A stretch of DNA of 64,000 nucleotides, from the NCBI GenBank assembly GCA_033558025.1, contig JAUCEF010000018.1:682001-746000 (forward strand), written 5' to 3'. The DNA is from Phytophthora sp. 'mugwort' (Eukaryota > Oomycota > Peronosporomycetes > Peronosporales > Peronosporaceae). Within the stretch, counting starts at the first letter, position 1. Every line of letters starts with the position of its first letter. The notes below the pieces were generated by a model that did no database searches, was not told the origin of the DNA, and worked only from the letters and a program-made list of their open reading frames with translations. Both the position numbers and the translations under genes were made by a program. This document shows positions 53,811 to 63,369 of the stretch, in pieces.

Positions 53811-54131
53811 TTATCTGGTGACGCCCTTGTTCTCCTCCTTGGCGAAGGCCGGGTCGAACTGGCGCGACTGGTTAATGGCGTTGCGGTGTAGGTTGGCGAA
53901 CCGGAAGCGACGAGCGCGCCACTCAGCGCCATCCTCGCTCTGGTAGTGCATGGAGCTATTCCGCTTGTTCTTATCGAAGCACACGTCCGGGTGGTGCAGC
54001 AGGTAGCGGCTGGCCGAGGCACCAGCGGCTACGGCGGCGAAGCTGCAGATGATGACAACGGGAAAGGTGCCGCTGTCCGTGGTCCAGAGCTTGAAGAGGC
54101 CCATGCTAGATCGAGCTGCCTTGGCGGACAT
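53811..54131 (-). CDS. Small NDUFA4/B12D-like membrane protein, paralog B
   Basis: A 106-residue protein starting at the ATG at 54131. It has one membrane segment (TFPVVIICSFAAVAAGASAS), then RYLLHHPDVCFDKNKRNSSM, and a basic conserved tail (WRARRFRFANLHRNAINQSR). Family and likely role are as for paralog A: a small mitochondrial inner-membrane protein of the B12D/NDUFA4 type. The translated sequence is identical to paralog C at 55,758-56,078. An oomycete-type initiator lies 60-80 bp upstream. Confidence 0.82.
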   Translation of the reverse strand: MSAKAARSSMGLFKLWTTDSGTFPVVIICSFAAVAAGASASRYLLHHPDVCFDKNKRNSSMHYQSEDGAEWRARRFRFANLHRNAINQSRQFDPAFAKEENKGVTR

Positions 54132-54193
54132 GGTGGATGAGGATTGAGGCGTGTGGTGGGGGTCTTACAAACTGGAAGTGATAGGGAGAGCGC

Positions 54194-54209
54194 AAAATGT
54201 TCAATGAGC
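54194..54209 (-). promoter_or_regulatory. Oomycete-type initiator upstream of paralog B
   Basis: Reading on the minus strand, GCTCATTGAACATTTT closely follows the published oomycete core promoter consensus GCTCATTYYNCAWTTT, with two mismatches at the YY positions. It lies 63-78 bp before the start codon, a suitable distance for a transcription start. The equivalent site of paralog C is less perfect. Confidence 0.7.
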
Positions 54210-54215
54210 TGCTCG

Positions 54216-55679
54216 AGACCCGACGTCCTAATGGCAACGACGCGCTGATTGCATCTTGTCCCGTCAGTACGGCCACACGTTTTCGTGCGAGCGGGGCGAT
54301 GCAAGAGATACGCAGAGCTCTTAGAGTCTCGGCCTTGTGTTTAGCTTCAGAGATCGGGGTGTCTGAGCCTGTTGTAAGAACTTCGTCGGATTCGCCCCAT
54401 ACAAACGCTGTTTGAACCTATGCTGTCCGCAGAGATACGCACAACGCGTTTTTATTTGAAGTAGCTTTGAAGCTGACCTATCCACGAACCGGTATTTTAC
54501 ATACGTTCTTACTTCAGAATTGAAGGCTGGAGGCAGCCTGCCAACCACACTGAAAAGAATTGAGGTTACGAAACCAGTCCCGCAGGGCAAAAAGTCACAT
54601 GAAAATTGGATTAACAAGTTCTCTTGTGCTTTCGGTCCAAACCTTCCGGTTTGGCCGGTGGGTTCTGGTGGCTTAAAATGTCTTACCTTAGAATGGAACC
54701 GTCGGGACAATCGTCCAGGAAGCTTGTTTACTGAGAGACGAGCGTCAGAGATTCGTTGCAATAGCTGCAGATAGAAGTAAGAATGAGGCCGCGGGTCATG
54801 GCGGCATGTGGCATAGTGCCAGCTGAATGTCGAATTAGTGCCACTACGTTGTTTTTCGATCGGCAAGGTGATAGGTTCGTGAATGGGCAGGTGATCCGCG
54901 GCGTCGATTTCTGCTGCATTCGGGCACCTTCAGGCACCTTGGATTACTTGTATCTGGTCTCGAGGTGTCGGACGCGTTGTCAGAAATCCGCACCAAATCA
55001 CTATCTTCAACCGTGGAGCGAGCACGGTAGGTTCGGTTCCGCATGCTGTTTGCTGGCGATGCCGCTTGGACACGTAACGCTTAACACGAATTATCTAATA
55101 GCAGCTCCACCGTTCGTCATGCTAGAGACAAAGAAAGTAAGAACGGGTGGTGGTGGCGCCGCGTTGCGTGGAAATGCGGTGCGGGCGGCCATTAATTACC
55201 TGGAGTCGACTCGAGTTGAGGCCAAATCTTGTTTCCGGCGGTGCTGATGCCAATGCCTATGAGAAGGTATGGACACGCAGCAGTTCGGAATGAAATGAAA
55301 AGTCGACACGAATTTAGACTGTCTTCCCGCACGAAAGAACTTACATCAGCGTTTTCATTAACGCTCACTTTAAGAGGAGAGAGCAGCGAGTTGCTGCTGA
55401 CGATATGAATGAAGCTTCGACGTTCCAACTATTTTAACTGCAGTGAGATGTCGACCATTTTCGATTTTGGAGCTGCAGCGTAAAGTAGTACGCCTTATGA
55501 AAACCGGTATGTCATCGACTACGCCGGTAACAATTTGTTACTTCACGAATCATGGTGATCAATCTGGTCCTTAGACACGCAGCGATTCGCGTATTTATAG
55601 CGAACGTGCCATAACCTGGCTAGATTCGTCTTGATATCGTCGGAAAGTGCGATCGCTCGCCAAAAGCTCTTGAGCAAAA
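54216..55679. other. Spacer between the arms of the inverted repeat
   Basis: Frames of 181 codons (minus, 54,321-54,866) and 154 codons (plus, 54,783-55,247) overlap each other. They have no recognisable domain and a Ser/Cys/Arg-rich composition. I regard both as unproven. No transposon motif was found. Confidence 0.35.
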
Positions 55680-55695
55680 GCTTATTGCACATTTT
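55680..55695 (+). promoter_or_regulatory. Initiator-like sequence upstream of paralog C
   Basis: GCTTATTGCACATTTT is the counterpart of the paralog B initiator, with one change in the core (TTATT for TCATT) and two in the centre. It lies 63-78 bp before the start codon. The lost C in the TCATT core might weaken it. Confidence 0.55.
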
Positions 55696-55757
55696 GCGTT
55701 CTCCTTACCACCTCCAGTCTGTAAGACCCCCACCACACGCCTCAATCCTCATCCACC

Positions 55758-56078
55758 ATGTCCGCCAAGGCAGCTCGATCTAGCATGGGCCTCTTCAAGC
55801 TCTGGACCACGGACAGCGGCACCTTTCCCGTTGTCATCATCTGCAGCTTCGCCGCCGTAGCCGCTGGTGCCTCGGCCAGCCGCTACCTGCTGCACCACCC
55901 GGACGTGTGCTTCGATAAGAACAAGCGGAATAGCTCCATGCACTACCAGAGCGAGGATGGCGCTGAGTGGCGCGCTCGTCGCTTCCGGTTCGCCAACCTA
56001 CACCGCAACGCCATTAACCAGTCGCGCCAGTTCGACCCGGCCTTCGCCAAGGAGGAGAACAAGGGCGTCACCAGATAA
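55758..56078 (+). CDS. Small NDUFA4/B12D-like membrane protein, paralog C
   Basis: 106 residues, identical in sequence to paralog B, in the opposite orientation. The translated frames on both strands of the two copies are also identical over the coding part, so the DNA itself is almost certainly identical there. Same domain layout: one membrane helix, the PDVCFDKNKRN block and the basic tail. The two genes diverge from the shared spacer. Together with paralog A they make a small local gene family. Confidence 0.82.
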   Translation: MSAKAARSSMGLFKLWTTDSGTFPVVIICSFAAVAAGASASRYLLHHPDVCFDKNKRNSSMHYQSEDGAEWRARRFRFANLHRNAINQSRQFDPAFAKEENKGVTR

Positions 56079-56255
56079 GCAATTGTGGACGCCAAGTCAA
56101 AACCAGACCTTGATCGTTCGATAAACGAAGCGGGTGCAGTCCGTAGACTTGTACTCGCTTTTGTAAACATGTATTATTGCTTTTCATCCGGATTTCGTTT
56201 GTCAGTCCACAAGTACTGATCATTGATCACCCTAACTTTCTTCCGTTCCCGTGTT

Positions 56256-57710
56256 TTAGTTGAGACCAATGCTGAGCATAGCGAGCTGGTCCTCCTCTAA
56301 TTCCTGTTTCTCTTCGGTAAGATATCTCCAGTCCTCTGACAGGCAGTAAAAACGTCGGAGAAGTGACCCTAGCACCTTGTTGCGGAAGCGGCAGTACCAC
56401 ATGAACTTGACCAATACGGGCTTAATCGTTGCTGCCTCGCGACGGGCACTGCGGACGACGAAGGCCACGCGATATTCAATCAGCAGCTTCCGGTGGAAGC
56501 GACGTCGACGCCAGACCAGAGCTCGGAGTGACTCCTTGAAAGCAGGGCACAAGCGGATCACGAACTTATAACGCAGCGCCAACTCAGCACTCGTGATCAA
56601 CTTGTGGAACCGCCGTTTCCAGATGAATTGGCGCAGGGTTTCGCGGAAGATTGGACGTGAATTGTTGAGACTGTGTAGAACGGCTGACTGGTGAAGCTCC
56701 CAGTAATCGTCGCCTGCGACGCGCTGGAAAGTGTAGTGCCACCAGTCCCAGCAGTTGCATATCGTCGTGTCAAATGGATCCACTGGCAACAGCTTCCGCT
56801 GGTGGAGCTTCTTAATGCGCTGCTCATCGGGCCAGCTCATGCTGAAGCCGCAAACACACCTGACGCTGATGCAACCGTCGACTTTAACGATCATGACACG
56901 GCAAGAGCGGCACTCAATGATGTCTTCGTCGCTAATGATTTCCTTGTCATCTTCTTCACAAGCGCATGGCGAGGCTTCATCGTACATTGCACGCTTACAG
57001 TTGAAGCAAGCCCATGCACCGCAGCAACGAGTCATAACGCGGCGGTGGATGCTGTGATAGGCGAGTAGCAGCGTTGCTCGCCGCTCCTCGTCCTGAATCA
57101 ACGGAAGTACTTTGTGGACAATGCAGTCGGTCTTCGTAGCAGGGAAGTTGTCGACGATGTGTCGGACCACGTCGCGCGCTGTGATGGTCTTGATGTGTCG
57201 ACAAAATTGACGTATAACGCGGCGAAGCTCGGGAATGCGCGTTTTCTCGCTGGGTCGGAGTGTTAGAGCTACAGCGTTAGCACGATCTCGAAGAGAATCC
57301 TCCTGGTAGAATTCTGGCAGTTGAGTATATTGAGCATTGTGGCAGCCCGGGCAGGTAAAGTTGCACGAGGCCTCGCAGAGCCCCCTATACTGCTGAATCA
57401 GGAGCTCGGTTGTTGCCGCGTTGGGGTCCAAGCAGCACGTCCATCGCTGTCTGCACACTGGGACGAGACAGATTGGACAGCGGATTTTGGGCAGTGCACC
57501 AGTGAACGGGACTTGCATGGCCAGTAGCAAGTGCTTCTCCAGACATGAAGTGCAGAAGATGGCAGGGCACGCTGTGGAGCAGAAGTGAGTGACGGGTTTG
57601 ATGGTCATTTGGTCCTTCAAAGTGAGCACTTCCAGGCAGATTTGGCAGGTGACGGAGCCGTTATCGGCGCAAATTGCCTCCCGTGTGTCTGGAACCACGT
57701 TAGGCGCCAT
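56256..57710 (-). CDS. RBR-type E3 ubiquitin ligase-like protein
   Basis: A 484-residue protein counted from the ATG at 57710; the frame remains open upstream, but there a CATTTTGCAG sequence looks like a splice acceptor of a 5' intron. A first RING with paired Cys (CQICLE, then FCSTACPAIFCTSC and CPIC) lies at residues 22-90. A middle Cys-rich region (CNFTCPGCHNAQ) follows at about 120-140. A RING2-like block at about 280-320 (CRSCRVMIVKVDGCISVRCV followed by CGFSMSW) keeps the VDGC segment, in which RBR ligases have the catalytic Cys. The C-terminal 150 residues are Arg/Trp-rich helices with no known domain. RBR enzymes accept ubiquitin on RING2 before passing it on. The IBR domain is atypical. 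Function in the cell cannot be deduced. Confidence 0.75.
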   Translation of the reverse strand: MAPNVVPDTREAICADNGSVTCQICLEVLTLKDQMTIKPVTHFCSTACPAIFCTSCLEKHLLLAMQVPFTGALPKIRCPICLVPVCRQRWTCCLDPNAATTELLIQQYRGLCEASCNFTCPGCHNAQYTQLPEFYQEDSLRDRANAVALTLRPSEKTRIPELRRVIRQFCRHIKTITARDVVRHIVDNFPATKTDCIVHKVLPLIQDEERRATLLLAYHSIHRRVMTRCCGAWACFNCKRAMYDEASPCACEEDDKEIISDEDIIECRSCRVMIVKVDGCISVRCVCGFSMSWPDEQRIKKLHQRKLLPVDPFDTTICNCWDWWHYTFQRVAGDDYWELHQSAVLHSLNNSRPIFRETLRQFIWKRRFHKLITSAELALRYKFVIRLCPAFKESLRALVWRRRRFHRKLLIEYRVAFVVRSARREAATIKPVLVKFMWYCRFRNKVLGSLLRRFYCLSEDWRYLTEEKQELEEDQLAMLSIGLN

Positions 57711-57785
57711 CGGAGTTGGCTGTTGTCTGCAAAATGAAAAGTGTAAGACGGATGTAGCATGTGTAGCTATGTCAACGACCTTCAC

Positions 57786-60014
57786 TCAAGGACTACACCA
57801 CGTGTCTTTTTACGAGTGTTGTTGACTTCTCGTACACAAACGTTTGACAGGAGTTTATATAATATTATGCCCTTCGCTCTAACTTCTATGCCGTCGACTT
57901 CGGTTGGCTTGCTCTTGTATCTGAGGAATAACGTCGAGAAGCTGGTGATCAATAATTCCATAGTATGGGCAGCGGCGCATGGTGACGAGCTTGGCTACAG
58001 AGGTCGGAAAACATAATTGCGATTCAATAAACAATTGGGTTTGCAATACTAATTTATATTATTGGGAGTAGCCCATGACATAACAATACGATATTGAACC
58101 AAGTATTGGCAATTAACATGGCAAAACCTCCTCTAGCAGACCTTATCGTAAATATCGTCTTGTGATCGTCATCAACGACATCATTATCGGTGTCACCCAC
58201 ACACATTCATGTCGACATGAAATCATTGGCTCCGAGTGCTCTTCAGACCACACTGCCAGTTTCCAGCATGTCTGGAGGGCTGCCATTCTCGAGACACAAC
58301 TGAATCTTCCCTGAATTTCGAACCACAGTGGTCTTAAACAAGCAAAACCCTGCCTACTTCTACACGTCACTTTGGCAAGGGATGCTTAGCTGCAATACTT
58401 GCGGCAGTCAACAGAAACAGATGGAGGGACATAGTACTCCAATCCCAAGGCGCACCTGGACGCGAAACATGCGGTCTATCAGACTACATTTTATTTTATG
58501 GAAATATTTTGTCCGGCTCAGATACCTAAGGTGATGAGTCAAATATGCATTCAACTTGTAGGAATCCATCGTCCTTCGGGTAAGAACAGTAGGGCTAGCC
58601 TTTCAAGTGGCGACTACATTTTCCAAAATTGCGCGACAATGCCTCGCAAACCAAACGAAACACGCAAATACAAGCGATGGCCGAGGCCAAACGACAGAAG
58701 AACAAAACTATGCCAAAACATCAACAAGGCAACGCGGCTCAAAGTTGGGGGCGGCCGGAGCAAGAAGCGGCCGAGCTGCCATGGTGTCGTCTTTTTACAG
58801 AGACGCTAGAGGAAAATACCGACCTAGAAGATGGCACTTCCGATTTTGAAGACGGTCCTGACTTATTTACAGCTAATAAAATATACGCTAAAATAAACTA
58901 ATCAAGCACACAGGAGTACTACTTAATTTCTTAGGTGGGGTACCAAGAATTGACCTGGCGACCGGCCTCCGACTTACCGCAAAACATGATAGCGATTTTC
59001 AATGATGAGGAACTTGGTGTGGCTTGGCCAGTTGACTACAGGAACAGCGTACCAACGGAGATCACGGTGGAGCAAGATGATTAAATCAATATATATTTAG
59101 ATTGCAGGATTTTATATTATTGTTTGAGCTCATACTGTTTATTGCGGAAAAATACCAGCACCAATCCAATACAGTATTAAATTTTCCGACATCTGGTGCA
59201 ACGCATGCCATCAAAATCATGTCTAAGCTAAAGCCCTTAAAGTACTATTTATTTAAAACTTCATCGACAACATCATCGGTGTTCTCCTGAGTTTCAGTTT
59301 TCGCTACCGGATGGTGGTCGACGCCACATCATGAGGGTAACGTTTCATTTATGAGAACAGTGGATACATCACTCTGTCGCGCAGGAGCACACAAAAATTA
59401 TTTCTGCCAGTGCTTCCAACCCACAACACACGCTTTGTTCACTAGGACTCAGGAATATGGGGGCGGAGCTTCGACCTGAAGACCTTGACTCTGCCCAGCA
59501 CCGGGTTGGTAAATGACCCTGTGCACCTTTACTCGTTGATTAGTCAGCCGAGCACTCCAACAGCCCTAGCCACGAGCAAAGGCTAGGCTGCTATCACGCA
59601 CGCACACTTCTTGCAACCTCGCTGGCCCTCAGAAGGGAGGGTCCTAGACATTTCAGCCAGTAGCAAATGGCCGGAGCAAGACTCCTGCAGGTTGTTGTTG
59701 GACGGAGGCTTTCCTTAGTACTCCTCGGACGTACTCGTCCCTGGTACTCGGCTTCGCCACGCTTCTTCTTCGTCTCTTGGCGCTGCCGGGTGGATGGACA
59801 CGTGAATCAACTAGACACCGTGTTCACCGACAGGCATAATCCTGGAGATCAAGCGGGGCCAGACGCTGCGGACACTTACCGCAGCCGGACTTGACTCCCG
59901 TACGATCGGGAGGAAAAGCTGTTCTGTTAGTTGCGCACGAATGTGCTTATCTCTTAATCTACCATTTCCTATGCTTCATACAAAATATCTCATGTGAAAT
60001 TGCCCCTTATGTAA
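57786..60014. other. Transposon-like or non-coding stretch without recognised domain
   Basis: A plus-strand frame at 58,629-58,901 (90 codons, ending EENTDLEDGTSDFEDGPDLF and a few more) and fragments to about 59,085 (TWRPASDLPQNMIAIFNDEE) could be parts of one decayed mobile-element protein. No diagnostic motif is seen. The region 59,450-59,900 has the look of an LTR (GC-rich, no frame), without a pair. Confidence 0.3.
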
Positions 60015-60070
60015 CCACCGAGATCTCGGTGGAAGCCTCGACAGGCGGCTGTCCGGATACCATCCGGACA
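60015..60070. repeat. Two adjacent perfect palindromes
   Basis: CCACCGAGATCTCGGTGG (60015-60032) is a perfect 18-bp palindrome. Seventeen bases later TGTCCGGAT-ACC-ATCCGGACA (60050-60070) is a perfect 9-bp stem with a 3-base loop. The two together would form a double cruciform or RNA hairpin pair. Such paired hairpins occur in transposon ends, origins and attachment sites. Confidence 0.9.
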
Positions 60071-60422
60071 AGACTAGTGGTCATCGTTTTCCGTTGCTGA
60101 CGTCGTGTGCGCACACTGTTTCGTAGTCCTCGCACGAATACCGTGAGTGTCTTTTCCTTTCACATAGACTATTAGAAATTCTAACGACACTAACGATATT
60201 TATCGTTTGCACAGCTTAGTGGGTAGTATACGTTAATATTCACAGCATATATTGATGTGTGAATGGAGATGCAACGTTGCTATGAAGTAATACATGCACT
60301 CGTGAGTACCTCTACTTCGAGCTAGGTCTGCACTAACGCCTCCATGCCTTTTTTCGACTCCTCCGCCTTATCTTCAACTGCGTTGTTTTGATCATTGTTG
60401 TCTAGACTGGACGCTATTGCTT
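60071..60422. other. No recognised gene
   Basis: Intergenic DNA between the palindromes and the transposase remnant. Contains no frame of note. Confidence 0.3.
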
Positions 60423-61769
60423 TCATCTTATCCGCTGAGTCGTCTGGCTCATCTGCGTTTGGGCCACAGCCACCACCCCTTGCTGATACCATCCTATATT
60501 CAATGGCTTGCCAGCACAGTGCTCTGGAATTGTTTTACCAAGTTCTTGTAGATGTGGAAGAAGCTGAGTAGTATTCCAGGTTCCATCAATACTCAAAGAA
60601 AGACCATAATGAATCGTTGCGATCCGAGCATAATTTATTCCGTGTTTGTCCTCTTTTGAGTTGACTTCGAGCACCGTCTCAGCAGCGAGGCCCAAGAAAG
60701 TCCTTTCCATGGATCAACGCAACTCCGCATTCAGAGCTGTTAAATCTTCAGTGCAGTCTTTTTGACTTAGGTACTCCGAGCAATTGTCTACAAAAATCGT
60801 TTTTTGTTGTTGTCTACTCCAATCTGCGCTCTGAGAGCGTAAGTTTTAAAGATACTCATGGCACTTTGCTTTACTCACCCATCCCTTTGGCCTCGATCTA
60901 TACGATACACTGGTACGTTGTCAGGAATTCCATGGAATGGATGACTACTGTTGGAAATGTGAATATCATCACGGGGCGGCAGTACATGTGCATTTGCTCC
61001 ACCTGAATCCTTACGAGCATTGTCATCCCCCCTCCCGAGACTACATCTACGTATTTAATCTGATTTTCCTCGATGAAACCAAGCGTTTTCCCGTTCACGT
61101 CACTAAACAAATGCTGTGTTTCATCACTCTTCTCCACTGCATCTTCATTCAGCTTCCCAGAAGCAAGTCTGGCTGCAACTCTCCATGATGAAATGCCGCT
61201 TTTCTCTAATCGACTAAAGTTTTATATTTGCTCAACTTCTTCTTCCCAGATTGAGCCCTCAGCACGATGCGATGATTTTCCATGAAACACTGAACCCAAC
61301 CTCGCCTTAATCTTGTCCTTAATTACGCACTCTTGTCATTTCTGCTCCGCTCGTTAAATGTACCTCCTGTTTCTTACTTGAAGCCATACCTGCCTCAAGA
61401 TGGATGTGTCGAATTGAGACCAGCCTTTCTTAGCCGATCAAACTCTTTTATCAGATGCTGGTAAATCCGCTGCGCCCACGCGCTGCCCCCCCCCCCCCCG
61501 CCTTTGCCCGACAATGCCCTGAGTTTCACCCGTTTCCTTCCGTGCACCGTGAAATTTGAAAGAGAGCGTGAACCTCCGGCATGGTGAGCAGCGTATCTTT
61601 TGCCCTCCAGTAGTTCGTAGCTTTGTTGGTGTTGGCGTTGTAGGTGGCCGATTTGAATATGCGAGGACATTTTCGTACTATTGTAATGCATAACCCGGTT
61701 AGTGACTGTCGTGAATTCCGCAGTAATTCCACTTCCAGTCATTTCGGTAGTGTGCATAACGGCAAGCAT
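60423..61769 (-). pseudogene. DDE-superfamily transposase remnant, second copy of the 41.7-kb family
   Basis: Read leftwards: an N-terminal DNA-binding piece (IYQHLIKEFDRLRKAGLNST at about 61,440-61,400) after a GGGG-rich linker, then KSDETQHLFSDVNGKTLGFI, YVDVVSGGGMTMLVRI and MIFTFPTVVIHSME. These match the nuclease core of the Phytophthora DDE transposase family, where DETH and GGxGMTMLVR are the first catalytic block and its neighbour. A third frame (60,710-60,423) is downstream. Several stops and frameshifts, including one at a run of C (about 61,486-61,500), inactivate it. It complements the N-terminal half seen at 41.7-42.4 kb. Confidence 0.68.
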
Positions 61770-63360
61770 ATTAGGAGCCTCAACTTCACAGAGTACAATC
61801 TAGCTGGAACCACTCGGTACCGAACTGGTCCTTGCCCGACATGCGCGCTGGATGGTGCAGCGGCAGCAGCTTCCTCAGCGGTGACCTCCTTGCGAAGACG
61901 AGCGAGAAACAATTTTGCACTTAAGGGAAACGTATTCCTTCATTTCTTCTTCGTTACTTCCAGGCTGCATAATAAACACATTGTTTTCAACTTGCTATCG
62001 AGTCACCTTGTTATGAACGTCAGAGTTCTTAGCCAGACGCTCCGTTCTAGAACTTGGCGAGTTTATAATCAAGGCTGGCACGGTCTAGGTTTGACTTCTG
62101 CTGCCCCCTTGGTCGTTTGGTATTTACCTCATCAGAATCCGCTACATTAACTACCGCTGGTCACAGCCCTGAACTAAAATTATGTTCCATGGCACAAGAG
62201 CTTCGATTACATTTGTTAGGCGTTCGCTTTTCTTGAATCCCTGAACACCAAACACCCCATTGGTCAGACTCCTTCAAACCTTCCAACATTGAATGAGCTT
62301 GAATATCTCACTCTTCGATCCGACTTGTATAATTCAATGACTTCATGCTCAATGTCGTAAACGGCGCGACCACTTAGCTCTAACGCGGTTATGCGAGCAT
62401 GATTACCTACGAATTTTGACACTGGTGCCGCAAAGGTCTGGAATCGGCACCTTAGAGATTTTAGAGCATGCTTTCAGACGAAGATATCTTAAGCACGGAT
62501 AATGGCTTCGAAGACTTCTTTGACGTGACCGTAAATACCTATTCCACCGTCACCACTTATTCTGAGCCAAGCTTCACACAGAGACTAGTAGGGTAGTGAA
62601 CTCCCCGTACTCTCATCGTCGACACGGACTTGTTGCTGTGTGTCGGAATTGCAGCCGTCCGCGCAGACTGGTGTCTGCTGGTCGGGACGGTGCCGACTGC
62701 GCGGACTTGCTGCTTCTGCTTGAGAGGGTGGCCGTCCGCACACGGACTTGGTTCTGCAGTTGGGAGGACAAGCGCTTCCGAAAAGCTCCTTCATCCTATT
62801 GCTATTTTCTCTGGCAAACATAGCAGCAGAAATAGCTTTGTGACTGAGGTGCTATTTTTAATTTAGCGTTTGCATTGCGTTGTCCCCATCTGCTCCTATT
62901 TGACTGTCAAATTTGGCATTTAGCAAGCGTTTATCACGACCAGTGCAAGGGAACGGAGAGGAAATGCTTAAACGGCCGAGAAATCCAAACGAATGCCTGC
63001 GCCGTACCGGTAGCAATTTCCCACCTTTTCCCATTGTGCGAAATGGAATGACCTAGAGAAAAGGGGCAAAACCAGATTTTGTCATCCCTGCTCCCCACCC
63101 TCAAGTGAAAAGATACGGTCTCAGGATTATACGTACCGAGTAGCATTGGTTGTGTCATACACTTTGTTTAACCATACAGCTCCAACAGGCCAATAGCAAC
63201 CTCGCCTGAGCGCGCCCGCGCATCCTTGTTATGACATACAGGTTCTGCAAACCAGCCATTTTTTATGCATCGCAGCCAGGGTTCCTTCATTTCGCAACAC
63301 CGATTTGGCCACCAAGCCTTGCAAGTTTTAAACGGAGGCCTCGAATGTCGGGAGGGGTCG
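61770..63360. other. No recognised gene
   Basis: Short frames only. A stretch with repeated CACGGACTTG / GCGCGGACTTGCTG / CACACGGACTTGGT motifs (about 62,620-62,760) has a degenerate repeat of about 60 bp. No protein motif is visible. Confidence 0.3.
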
Positions 63361-63369
63361 AATTGCGAA

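Larger units (their letters stand above)
53703..54215. repeat. Left arm of a large inverted repeat carrying paralog B
   Basis: This segment is repeated in reverse complement at 55680-56194. Similarity covers the whole B12D-like gene plus about 105 bp beyond its stop and about 80 bp before its start. The coding part appears identical; scattered differences are seen only outside it (for example near 53,778 and 53,806). The spacer between the arms is about 1.46 kb. Confidence 0.9.
55680..56194. repeat. Right arm of the large inverted repeat carrying paralog C
   Basis: Reverse complement of 53703-54215. Divergence is concentrated outside the coding region: in the 5' flank (GCTTATTGCACATTTT versus GCTCATTGAACATTTT) and just after the stop. 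The similarity ends near 56194. Confidence 0.9.

Noticed and set aside
54321..55247. Frames of 181 and 154 codons in the spacer of the inverted repeat
   Set aside because: They overlap on opposite strands, have no domain and no supporting context. Possible but unproven.
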